A stretch of 11,409 nucleotides of DNA from Verrucomicrobiaceae bacterium (GTDB lineage: Bacteria > Verrucomicrobiota > Verrucomicrobiae > Verrucomicrobiales > Akkermansiaceae), in contig CANBTO010000108.1 in the NCBI GenBank assembly GCA_947372405.1, forward strand, positions 1 through 11,409, in the 5' to 3' direction. The translations under genes were made by a program, and so were the position numbers. Below the pieces are notes generated by a model. It saw nothing but the letters and a program-made list of their open reading frames with translations, had not been told where the DNA came from and ran no database searches. Below are positions 1-7,400 of the stretch, one piece after another (position 1 is the stretch's first letter; each line of letters starts with the position of its first letter).

Positions 1-570
1 CTTGCCGTGATAGCCGGGAAGGTTCGATGATACGGTGGCGGGATGTTTTTCGTCGGTCTGCCCGGGATGGACGGGATTGCCATCCTTGATCAGCCCGGTC
101 ACCTCAAGCGAGTGGACGTCCACCTCGTAAAGCCCCTCCTCCATCGTCGCGAAGTAGATCTTGCCCGCCGGATCGGTTAGATGGCGGGCGTTTCCCGTAA
201 GGCGGCCAGGCATGCTTTTGGGCGGCACAACGCGGACATGTCGGTCCTTGTCGATGAAATACGGGCCGATGACCAGTTGCCCGGACTCGCGGTGGATCAT
301 GCGGTTGGCGGGAGTGCCGCCGACGCTTTCGGGACGAATGGTTTCCTGAAGATCCGGCGTGATCTCGTAGAGCTTGTCCGTGGAGCCGAAGGGCATGTGC
401 GGACCATAGGTGACCACCCAGAGACGGTCCGCCCATGGCACGACGGCACCGGTACCACATTCGCCCTCCTGATTGAAATAGGCCAGCGACGGATAGATAC
501 CGCTCCATGACGGAGGCTCCGCGGCTGACAGAGACAGAATTGATAGAAACAGGAGTGTCAGGGGTTTCAT
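1..570 (-). CDS. Secreted conserved protein of unknown function, probably beta-propeller-like (partial, C-terminus beyond left edge)
   Basis: The frame is open from an ATG at 570 to the window edge (190 codons, no stop), so only the N-terminal part is visible. It starts with a typical signal peptide (MKPLTLLFLSILSLSAAEP), so the product should be exported. The mature part has short repeated beta-strand-like blocks: GTGAVVPWADRLWVVTYGP, DKLYEITPDL, GGTPANRMIHRESGQLVIGP, GNARHLTDPAGKIYFATMEE and LYEVDVHSLEVTGLIKDG. This pattern of W/Y-rich strands with 'identifies itself, then shows a value' turns is what one sees in PQQ- or YVTN-type propellers. I recall similar uncharacterised secreted proteins in Verrucomicrobia and Bacteroidetes, but no enzymatic activity is known to me. 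It begins 18 bp after the oxidoreductase gene and is probably transcribed with it. No clear Shine-Dalgarno precedes the ATG. The gene call is firm; the fold is inferred. Confidence 0.85.
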   Translation of the reverse strand, partial: MKPLTLLFLSILSLSAAEPPSWSGIYPSLAYFNQEGECGTGAVVPWADRLWVVTYGPHMPFGSTDKLYEITPDLQETIRPESVGGTPANRMIHRESGQLVIGPYFIDKDRHVRVVPPKSMPGRLTGNARHLTDPAGKIYFATMEEGLYEVDVHSLEVTGLIKDGNPVHPGQTDEKHPATVSSNLPGYHGK

Positions 571-588
571 GGGATGTTCCGTGTGGGT

Positions 589-1635
589 TTATGGGATGAA
601 GATTCGTTTTCCTCCGTCCGCCGCGCTCTGATAGATCGCCTCGATGACGGCTACGGCCTTGCGCGCCTCGGTAGCGGAGGTGGCAGGCGGGCGGCCAGCG
701 CGGATGGCGCTGACGATTTCCTCGAAGTTCCGCTGGTGCTGGAGATAGCTGATCGATGCCGGGTTGTCGGCGCCGAGACCGACGGCCGCGCCCTTCATGG
801 ACGTGGAGCGGATCTCCTCGTCGCCGGGTTTTGCATGCATGAAATCCCAGACTTCGAACGCCTCATCGGCGAGAAACACGGAGCCTTCGGTGCCGGATAG
901 CTGGATGCGCACCGGTTGGCCGCCCTTGGACCAGGTGCAGGTGGAACACTCGATCACACCGCGCGCGCCGTTCTCGAATTCCACGACGGCCACGCCGACG
1001 TCCTCGACTTCGATGCCAACATGCGCGAGGCAGGCGACGTTCGCCTGCACCGACCTGACCGGACCGGCGAGGTGGATGAGCGCGTCGATGGCATGGACGC
1101 CCTGGTTCATGAGCGCGCCACCGCCATCCAGCGCGAGCGTGCCTCGCCACGGAGCCGAATCATAGTATGCCTGGTCGCGGAACCATTTCACATAACAGGA
1201 AGCCGAGGTCAGCCTGCCAAGACGATTTTCCCTAACAGCGCATCCGAACTCATCCATCGCCGGAGTGAAGCGGCGGTTGAGCACGGACGCGAGGGTTTTG
1301 CCCGTCAGTTCCGCCGCGGCGATGAGTTGATCGACACGCTTCGTGGTGACTTCCAGCGGTTTTTCGCAGATGACGTGTTTCCCGGCGTGGAGCGCCGCGA
1401 GTGCGGGCTCGAAGTGCGCGCCGGACGGAGTGCAGACGGTGACCACTTCCAGTTCCGGATCTGCTAGAAACACCTCGAAGTCCGAGAAGGCCTGAACTCC
1501 GTGTTCCGAAGCGAGTTTCTCCGCCTTGGCGGCATGGTGGTTGAAGACGGAGTGCAGCGATCCGCCGGACATCGCGGAGATGGCCTTGGCGTGGATGCCT
1601 GCAATCATTCCCGCACCGATGATCCCGAATTTCAT
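589..1635 (-). CDS. Gfo/Idh/MocA family NAD(P)-dependent oxidoreductase
   Basis: A complete 348-residue protein, the usual length for this family (330-400). The N-terminal Rossmann fold begins at residue 2 (KFGIIGAGMIAGIHAKAI), with the dinucleotide-binding glycines G7 and G9. The family signature EKP, whose lysine is conserved in the active site, is at residues 91-93 in HVICEKPLEVTTKR. The C-terminal alpha/beta domain carries GGGALMNQGVHAIDAL (residues 171-186), including the His-x-x-Asp typical of the catalytic site (H181, D184). Members oxidise or reduce sugars, inositols or related polyols with NAD(P); the substrate cannot be read from the sequence. There is no signal peptide, so it should be cytoplasmic. 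Start ATG at 1635, stop TAA at 589. It lies 25 bp after trpG and 18 bp before a secreted protein gene. Such oxidoreductases are often paired with sugar catabolism in Verrucomicrobia and Planctomycetes, so its co-transcription with trpG may be incidental. Confidence 0.95.
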   Translation of the reverse strand: MKFGIIGAGMIAGIHAKAISAMSGGSLHSVFNHHAAKAEKLASEHGVQAFSDFEVFLADPELEVVTVCTPSGAHFEPALAALHAGKHVICEKPLEVTTKRVDQLIAAAELTGKTLASVLNRRFTPAMDEFGCAVRENRLGRLTSASCYVKWFRDQAYYDSAPWRGTLALDGGGALMNQGVHAIDALIHLAGPVRSVQANVACLAHVGIEVEDVGVAVVEFENGARGVIECSTCTWSKGGQPVRIQLSGTEGSVFLADEAFEVWDFMHAKPGDEEIRSTSMKGAAVGLGADNPASISYLQHQRNFEEIVSAIRAGRPPATSATEARKAVAVIEAIYQSAADGGKRIFIP

Positions 1636-1660
1636 GAGCCGATGATACGGCCTGAGGGGA

Positions 1661-2224
1661 TCAAAGTTTCAGGAAATTCTCCAACAGCCTCTTGCCGTCC
1701 CGCGTCAGGATGGACTCGGGGTGGAACTGCACGCCATGGACTGGAAACTCCTTGTGCATGAGTCCCATGATTTCCTGCTCTTCGGTCCACGCGGTGATTT
1801 CCAGGCAATCAGGCAGGGTCTCGCGCTTCACGATGAGTGAGTGATAGCGCGTGGCCTCGAAGGGACTCGGCATGCCTGCGAAAACACTTTTCCCGGAGTG
1901 ATGGATCGGCGAGGTCTTGCCATGCATGAGACGGTCCGCACGCACGACATCGCCACCATAAATCTGGCCGATGGACTGATGGCCGAGACAGACACCGAGG
2001 ATGGGCGTGGTGGCGCCGAGTTCCTTGATGAGTTCCAGCGAAATGCCCGCTTCAGTCGGCGTGCAGGGACCGGGTGAAATGCAGATGCGCTCGGGTTTGA
2101 GCGCCTTCACCTCCTCCACGGTGATCACGTCGTTGCGGAAGATCTTCATCTCCGCGCCAAGCTCGCCGAAATACTGGACGAGGTTGTAGGTGAAGGAATC
2201 GTAGTTATCGAGGATGAGAAGCAT
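1661..2224 (-). CDS. trpG: Anthranilate synthase component II (glutamine amidotransferase, TrpG/PabA type)
   Basis: A 187-residue class I glutamine amidotransferase, normal length for TrpG. It hydrolyses glutamine and passes ammonia to TrpE, which turns chorismate into anthranilate in the cytoplasm. The N-terminus [19 protein letters not shown] is the classic family start. The oxyanion strand SPGPCTP is at residues 50-56. The nucleophile elbow GVCLGHQ holds Cys79, and the catalytic His168 and Glu170 are in VQFHPES. The frame is open upstream to about 2311 through the heptad-repeat spacer. I chose ATG 2224 because family similarity begins exactly there and the extra 29 residues would be translated repeat. 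There is no obvious Shine-Dalgarno. It follows trpE by 113 bp. The same subunit often also serves PabB for folate synthesis, so a dual role is possible; the adjacent trpE favours tryptophan. Confidence 0.95.
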   Translation of the reverse strand: MLLILDNYDSFTYNLVQYFGELGAEMKIFRNDVITVEEVKALKPERICISPGPCTPTEAGISLELIKELGATTPILGVCLGHQSIGQIYGGDVVRADRLMHGKTSPIHHSGKSVFAGMPSPFEATRYHSLIVKRETLPDCLEITAWTEEQEIMGLMHKEFPVHGVQFHPESILTRDGKRLLENFLKL

Positions 2225-2237
2225 CTGAAGTGATGTT

Positions 2238-2261
2238 GGATTGTGGATCGTGGATTGTGGA
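2238..2261. repeat. Heptanucleotide tandem repeat, GGATYGT type
   Basis: Three consecutive 7-bp units, GGATTGT, GGATCGT and GGATTGT, are followed by a partial GGA. The array lies in the trpE-trpG spacer, 13 bp upstream of the trpG start. The second unit differs by one transition only. Units of 7 bp are not codon multiples, which fits a non-coding spacer. Similar intergenic heptad repeats occur in several bacterial groups (the STRR heptads of cyanobacteria are the named example); their function is unsettled. Confidence 0.8.
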
Positions 2262-2304
2262 ACCGCAGACTGAAAAGGTGATGACGAGGAAGTGAAGATT
2301 CTTA

Positions 2305-2333
2305 CTATCAACTATCAACCATCGACCATCAAC
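2305..2333. repeat. Heptanucleotide tandem repeat, CYATCRA type
   Basis: Four consecutive 7-bp units, CTATCAA, CTATCAA, CCATCGA and CCATCAA, plus a terminal C. The array begins 4 bp after the trpE stop codon (in the direction of transcription). It is a different heptad from the one at 2238-2261, so the trpE-trpG spacer carries two unrelated 7-bp arrays about 43 bp apart. All differences between units are transitions (C/T, A/G), suggesting drift after slippage. It would be transcribed in a trpEG message; I see no strong hairpin or terminator between the two arrays. Confidence 0.8.
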
Positions 2334-2337
2334 TTTT

Positions 2338-3837
2338 TCAGTCTTCCAGCGTCTTCGCCAGCGCGATGGCGCGCAGCATGCCTTTGGCCTTGTTGACGGT
2401 TTCGATGTATTCGTAGGTGGGATCGGAATCCGCGACAACACCGGCGCCGGCCTGGACGTAGGCCTTGCCGTCCTTGAGCAGGCAGGTGCGCAGCGTGATG
2501 CACGAGTCGTGCGAGCCGTCGAAGCCGAAATACCCGACCGCTCCGGCGTAGGCACAACGCTTGTTTTTCTCCAGCGAATTGATGATCTGCATCGCACGGA
2601 TCTTCGGCGCGCCGCTGACGGTGCCGGCGGGAAACGTGGCTCGCAACACATCGTAGGCGCTGTGCGAGGGATCCAGCTCACCGGTGACGTTGGAAACGAT
2701 GTGCATGACGTGGCTGTAGCGCTCCACGATCATGAAGTCGTCCACCTTCACCGAGCCGTGTCTGGCGATGCGGCCGACGTCGTTGCGCGCGAGATCGACG
2801 AGCATGAGGTGCTCGGCGCGCTCCTTGGGATCAGCTAACAGATCGGCGGCGAGCGCGTCGTCCTCCTCCGGCGTGGCACCCCTCCAGCGGGTACCGGCGA
2901 TCGGGCGGATGTCGATGCGGCCGTGGATCGAGCGCACGTGGACTTCCGGCGAACTGCCGACAAGCGAGAAGCCCTCCAGTTCCAGGATGAACATGTAGGG
3001 CGAGGGATTCACCAGGCGCAGCGCCCGGTAGAGATCCACCGGCGGCAACGAGAAATCGGTTTCGAAACGCTGGCTGGGCACGAACTGGAAAATGTCTCCC
3101 GCCTTGATGAACTCCTTGCCGGCGCGGACCATATCCTCGAACTCCGCCTGCGTCGTGTTGCTGCGGGCCTCCACGGGTTCCACCTTCACCAACCCATTGA
3201 GGGCGGGGACATGCAGCGGGCGGTTGAGGATCTCGACGATGGCGGCGATCTTGCCACGCGCCTCGGCGTACGCGTCCTCCGCGTTTGGAAACTCGTCGAT
3301 GAAGGCGTTGGCGATGACTTGAAGGCGGCGCAGGCGGTGATCAAAAACCAGCAGGGTGTCCGCCAGCAGGAACATCGCGTCGGGAATGCCCAGAACGTCC
3401 GGCGGCGGCGGGCCGAGCGTGGGCTCGAACTGGCGCACCGCGTCGTAGGAAAGATAGCCGACCATGCCACCGGAAAACAGCGGCAGCGCGCCATGAGTCA
3501 CGGATTTCCATGCGCCCATTTCGCGCTCAAGGGCGGCAAGAACGTCACCCTCCGCGGTGTAGCTGCGGATTTTCGAACCCTCGCGGACGGTGATTTCCTT
3601 GCCCCGTGCCTCAAAAACCGCGCGCGGGTGACTGCCAACGATCGACCAGCGACCGCCTTTCTCCGTGCTCTCCGCACTTTCCAGCAGGAAGGAATGGTGG
3701 CTGTCCCGCAGTTTCAGGTAGGCTGAAAGCGGGGTCTCGAAGTCCGCCGCGAGCTGGGTGTAAACGGGCACGACATTGCCCCGCTTCGCCAGCCCTGCGA
3801 AGGCTTCCAACGATGGTTCGACCGGAATGGAAATCAC
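2338..3837 (-). CDS. trpE: Anthranilate synthase component I
   Basis: A 499-residue chorismate-binding enzyme, typical length for TrpE, making anthranilate from chorismate with ammonia from TrpG. The N-terminal regulatory region contains LLESAES (residues 51-57), the LLES motif that binds tryptophan for feedback inhibition, which favours TrpE over PabB. The catalytic half shows PIAGTRWRG (312-320), DLARNDVGR (348-356), VERYSHVMHIVSNVTGEL (371-388) and TFPAGTVSGAPKIRAM (401-416), which are standard chorismate/Mg2+ site blocks. It ends with the Q-A-G-A-G-V-V-A-D-S segment (462-471) found in the family. The start is GTG at 3837, giving MISIPVEPSLEAFAGLAKRGN, where family similarity begins; no in-frame ATG lies close upstream. 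The GTG overlaps the TGA of an upstream 41-codon frame (GTGA). trpG follows, but no other trp genes are in the window, so the pathway is split in this genome or continues elsewhere. Confidence 0.96.
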   Translation of the reverse strand: MISIPVEPSLEAFAGLAKRGNVVPVYTQLAADFETPLSAYLKLRDSHHSFLLESAESTEKGGRWSIVGSHPRAVFEARGKEITVREGSKIRSYTAEGDVLAALEREMGAWKSVTHGALPLFSGGMVGYLSYDAVRQFEPTLGPPPPDVLGIPDAMFLLADTLLVFDHRLRRLQVIANAFIDEFPNAEDAYAEARGKIAAIVEILNRPLHVPALNGLVKVEPVEARSNTTQAEFEDMVRAGKEFIKAGDIFQFVPSQRFETDFSLPPVDLYRALRLVNPSPYMFILELEGFSLVGSSPEVHVRSIHGRIDIRPIAGTRWRGATPEEDDALAADLLADPKERAEHLMLVDLARNDVGRIARHGSVKVDDFMIVERYSHVMHIVSNVTGELDPSHSAYDVLRATFPAGTVSGAPKIRAMQIINSLEKNKRCAYAGAVGYFGFDGSHDSCITLRTCLLKDGKAYVQAGAGVVADSDPTYEYIETVNKAKGMLRAIALAKTLED

Positions 3838-4054
3838 GACGCGGCGAGCATGCCCGGGAAACCGCGCAGGGCAAGCCCGGATGAGGGACCAAACTGAGAT
3901 GTGGGCCGCAAAACCTTACCATTATCTGGAAACGTAGTGGCACGAAAATAAAGCTTCATTCTCTTGACGTGCCTTGTATACTTTGGGATATACGCGTCAC
4001 CTTCTTCCGAACCCCCCTTCGGAAAACGTAGCTGCCCCAGCCGCAAAAACCCCC
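3838..4054. promoter_or_regulatory. Divergent intergenic region between trpE (minus) and the small plus-strand gene
   Basis: This 217-bp stretch separates two divergent starts and must hold promoters for both. On the plus strand TTGACG (3964-3969, five of six to a -35 consensus) is followed by GATATA (3987-3992) at 17 bp, or TATACG (3989-3994) at 19 bp; both -10 boxes are weak. TATAC occurs twice as a direct repeat (3977-3981 and 3989-3993). TGACG (3965-3969) and CGTCA (3995-3999) form an inverted pair 30 bp apart, a possible operator. On the minus strand a 41-codon frame (3834-3959) precedes trpE. It has no tryptophan codon, and I see no T-rich terminator hairpin, so classical trp attenuation is not supported. 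All promoter calls here are tentative. Confidence 0.35.
4005..4024. repeat. Perfect 7-bp inverted repeat with a C6 loop
   Basis: TTCCGAA (4005-4011), CCCCCC (4012-4017) and TTCGGAA (4018-4024) form a perfect 7-bp stem with a 6-base homopolymer loop. It lies about 30 bp upstream of the plus-strand ATG at 4055 and 168 bp upstream of trpE. It is not followed by a T run on either strand, so a terminator is unlikely. It could be a protein-binding dyad or an untranslated-leader hairpin for the small plus-strand gene. Confidence 0.5.
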
Positions 4055-4459
4055 ATGCACAATACCCTCAGAAGACTTCACAGCGAGGATGCCATATCAG
4101 TCCATTTCATGGAGCTCGTCAGGGCGCATCTCTCCAACAACAACGTGCAGCCTGGATTGATCACCCCCGAAATTGAGCTGATCATCACTCTCTGCACGCA
4201 CCACGGCAGGGCGCTGCATAAAATGGCGCGGGACAGCAACGACGACGAAACAAGCCAGCGAAAAATCTGGATCATGGATTTCGCGTCCATACCCGCTGGT
4301 GATTGGCTGCCGCTCAGAGCACGGCTCAGTTCGTTCATCCGCCTCTTCAGCCTGCCGCCGCGGGCGCGCAACTCCCATCTATTCAGCCCGGAAACGCACA
4401 AACCCGGCGGCCAGAAGAGACCTGAGATTCCAAATCATTCCACCACCTTCGCCCGATAG
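4055..4459 (+). CDS. Hypothetical protein of about 134 residues, no family recognised
   Basis: I do not recognise this protein. The frame from ATG 4055 gives 134 residues; an alternative TTG at 3974 would add 27 residues but would use the presumed promoter region as coding sequence, so I prefer 4055. Support for a real gene: mostly G/C third positions, balanced amino-acid composition, and its own upstream intergenic region. The core is probably helical: DAISVHFMELVRAHL, LITPEIELIITLCTHHGRAL, then RKIWIMDFASIPAGDWLPL and RARLSSFIRLFSLPP. The last 30 residues are polar and proline-rich, looking unstructured. No signal peptide, membrane span or known motif is visible; the HH and cysteine in TLCTHHGR are not enough to propose metal binding. 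It is convergent with the GH13 gene, and their 3' ends overlap by 25 bp (4435-4459). No Shine-Dalgarno is seen. It may be a lineage-specific small protein or, less likely, a chance frame. Confidence 0.5.
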   Translation: MHNTLRRLHSEDAISVHFMELVRAHLSNNNVQPGLITPEIELIITLCTHHGRALHKMARDSNDDETSQRKIWIMDFASIPAGDWLPLRARLSSFIRLFSLPPRARNSHLFSPETHKPGGQKRPEIPNHSTTFAR

Positions 4460-7400
4460 AATCGCTTTGCGGAACCCGCTCCCCCCGCATGTGTGAAGGT
4501 CGTGGAGTTTCCAGTGGCCGATACAGGTGAACCAACGGCAACCCATGAAGCGGATGCAAGCGACGTGCTGGTTTCAAGCTGATAGATCTTCCCCGCAACC
4601 GTGGCCACTGTAACGGACACGTCGTTGCCTGTTGTGGCGATGGCGGTGGCCTTGAGCACCGAAGCGGAGGAAAGCGGATTGGTCCCGGCGCTTTGTTCCG
4701 CGGCATTGGACTGGCCGTCGCCGTCCGAGTCGGCAAGCGGATCCAGCGCGACCACAGAAGCCGAAGCGCTGCTGTATGGTCCGTAAATCCCGGCGTTGTT
4801 GATCTGCTGGACGCGGGCGTAAAGCGTGGTGCCATAGGGCACTGTGACGGACTGGCTGTTAGCAAGCGTCTGCGCGTTGAAAAGATCCGATCCGCCGGAC
4901 GTGGTGCCGATCTGCAGATAGAAACCGGAAACCCCGCCATCAGGATCACTGGCGGCGGACCAGGAAAACGTCACCTGATTGCCGATGACAGTTCCATACA
5001 AGGTCAGATTGGCGGCAGGGGCGTTTGGCGCGGGCGGAGGCGTGACGTCGTAGAGTTTCAGATACTGGGCCTCGTATGGCGCGGAGGACCATGCTGCGTC
5101 CGAGGTGGGCACGCGGTTCATGGAAACATAGATGCCATTGGTTAGAATGTCAGAGCCCGAACGCGGCGCGGGCGCGTCGGTTTCCGCGTAGGGAGCGGCG
5201 CGCCACTGCCAGATGTCGCGTCGGTTGGAACGGATGGCGTTGTAGGCGGCGATGTTCTTCGTGTTGTAGAGGCGGCCGGGCTTGATGCCGTAGTCGTTAA
5301 CGCCGTTGCTGTCGGTATCCTGGTTGACGTCGAAGTTCCCGAAGCCGGTGTAGTCGCGGTCAGTGTTGGAAAAGGCGAAAACCACGTCGGCGGCGGCGGG
5401 CGAGGCGTTTTTCGTCTCATACTTCGCTACCGAGAATATCTTGCCGTGAGTCCCCGCGCCGGCGGTCTGGTCGAGATAGTAACGGTTTGAGGAACGCAGC
5501 GCCTTGCTGAAGAGACGTGCCTGGCCGATGCCGGAATAGACCGGATAGAGCTGGTCATTGCCGTAGTTCGCGTCGTTCCACGCCGGCATCATCGAGTTGA
5601 ACTTCTTGAAATGGGCGATTTGTTTCCCGAAGTTGGTCTCATACTGCTGATACCCGAAGGTGCGGGAGATTCCCAGTTCCTGACCGGGGAATATCAACGG
5701 GGCGCCGTCCACCGTGTTCACGACGGCATAGCGGACAAGCGCCTGGAACGGATCCACATAGTTCTCCTCGTCATGGGAAGTGTTGTTCAACAGGACAAGG
5801 CCCTGGCCATATGCATTTCGGCGGGTTTCAAAGATACTGCGGTAGTCCGCCGGGGAAGACGCGCTTGCCAGAGGAAACACGATGTTCTCGTTGAGAATGT
5901 CGAAGTGGCGGTTCGACCGGTAGGTCACCGCACCACCGTCAAGGGACTCGGACATGAACACGAAGTTCCACTTCCGGGTGCGCGTCTTGTTGATGATGTA
6001 TTCCCACAACTGCGGCGGCAGGCCCTGGCCGAAGTCCGCGCGCAGGCCGTCGATGCCTTTGGTGGTCTGGGTTGTTAGATCCGCGCCAGCCGGCACACCG
6101 GTCTTGTCGAGCCAGAACAGCGGATACTCGGCGAAGTATTTCCAGACATTGCGGGTCACGTTGTCGAAGTTGGATCCGCCGAAGTCGAAGAAGTCGCCTT
6201 CATTGTTGTAATTGCCGTTGTCCTGGGGATTCAGGCTGACGAGCGCCGAGTAGTTCCCAAAGAACACATCGCGGACATCGTTCCACTTGCCGAAGTCCCC
6301 GCGGTCCGGCGCGATGGCGATGTTGGAAGCGCTGGACGCGCGAGCGCCGTAGTTGCCGGACTGCGAGTAGAAACGCGCCTCGATGTTGCGGATCTCGGTG
6401 GTGGCCGTGCCGCCGAAAAGCGGCGCGCCCACGGTGGAAACTTCCGCGTCCGGCGAGGTGTGGTTGAACGGCGCGTCGAGCATCACGCCGACGCCCTTGT
6501 TGTCCGCGGCACTGATAAAGCCCTGGAATGCGGCCATCGCGGACTCGCGGGAGTTCCCTACGGACATCAGCGGATTGATCTCGAAGAAATTCTTCACCGC
6601 ATACGGGCTGCCCGGATAGAAACTCTGGCCTTCCACGCCTATGGGATGGACGGGCTGGAACCAGATCCAGTTGCAGCCGAGGTTTTTGAGGTAGTCCAAA
6701 TCCCAGCGGTTGGAAGAATTGTGCGGCGCGTTGGGCGCGTTGTAGAGATCCTCGAAGGTGCTTCTGTTGCCGAAGTCATCGCTGGAATCGTTGGGTGTAT
6801 TGTCGCTCGACTCGATGGTGAGCACGTTCACTTCATAGAGATTGATGCTCCTAGAATCCACCGGGGAAACGACAACCGCATGATCCCTGCGGCCCGCTGT
6901 GGTGTACCAGCGCCATGCAGGATCGCCTTGAACTTTCCAGCGCGCCGTAAGCCTGTAGGCTCCGGTTTTCTGCGCGTTGAGTGTGAGCGTGTAGTTTCCT
7001 GCGCCGGCATCCGACATCGTGTAGGCGGTGAAGTAGTTGTTGTCACCCACCACCGTGTTGTTGCCGTCGGGCGGCTTGATGCCGTCCTCGATGCCGTCGC
7101 CGTTGGCGTCGAGCTGGGCGCGGTCGCGGCGGTTCAGATTGGTGAAAACCTCGACGGCGGTGACATTCGCCTGGCCGGGTGCGAACGTGATGGCCAGCGG
7201 TTTCGAGTCCGACGCCACCTCGTCCACAAAAACATGCGTGGTGGTGTAGTTTCCATTCGCGCCATTCACTGTTAGAACCGGATCACCGAGGGTGCCGTTG
7301 GTGAAGGTGAAGACCAGGTTTGCCGTGCCGGCGTTGTTGTCCGCGAATTTCTCCTCGTTGTTCGTGGAGTTCCAGTAACCGACCTTGTATTTGATCGTGC

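Noticed and set aside
104..508. Separate 134-codon minus-strand frame
   Set aside because: It is out of frame with, and wholly inside, the signal-peptide-bearing gene that is open from 570 to the left edge; its arginine-rich translation is typical of a shadow frame.
2225..2311. Longer trpG start adding 29 residues
   Set aside because: The added stretch translates the heptad-repeat spacer, and family similarity begins at the ATG at 2224.
2238..2333. Repeat arrays as a possible CRISPR
   Set aside because: Units are 7 bp, directly abutting, with no spacers and no cas genes; this is simple tandem repeat DNA.
2923..3726. 267-codon plus-strand frame antisense to trpE
   Set aside because: trpE is certain on the opposite strand, and long antisense frames are common in G+C-rich coding DNA; the translation shows no domain.
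3838..3960. Tryptophan attenuator or T-box upstream of trpE
   Set aside because: No Trp codons in the leader frame, no terminator hairpin with a T run, and no recognisable T-box sequence.
6460..7275. 271-codon plus-strand frame antisense to the GH13 gene
   Set aside because: Same reason: it mirrors a well-supported gene and has a biased Val/Arg/Gly/Ala composition with no recognisable motif.
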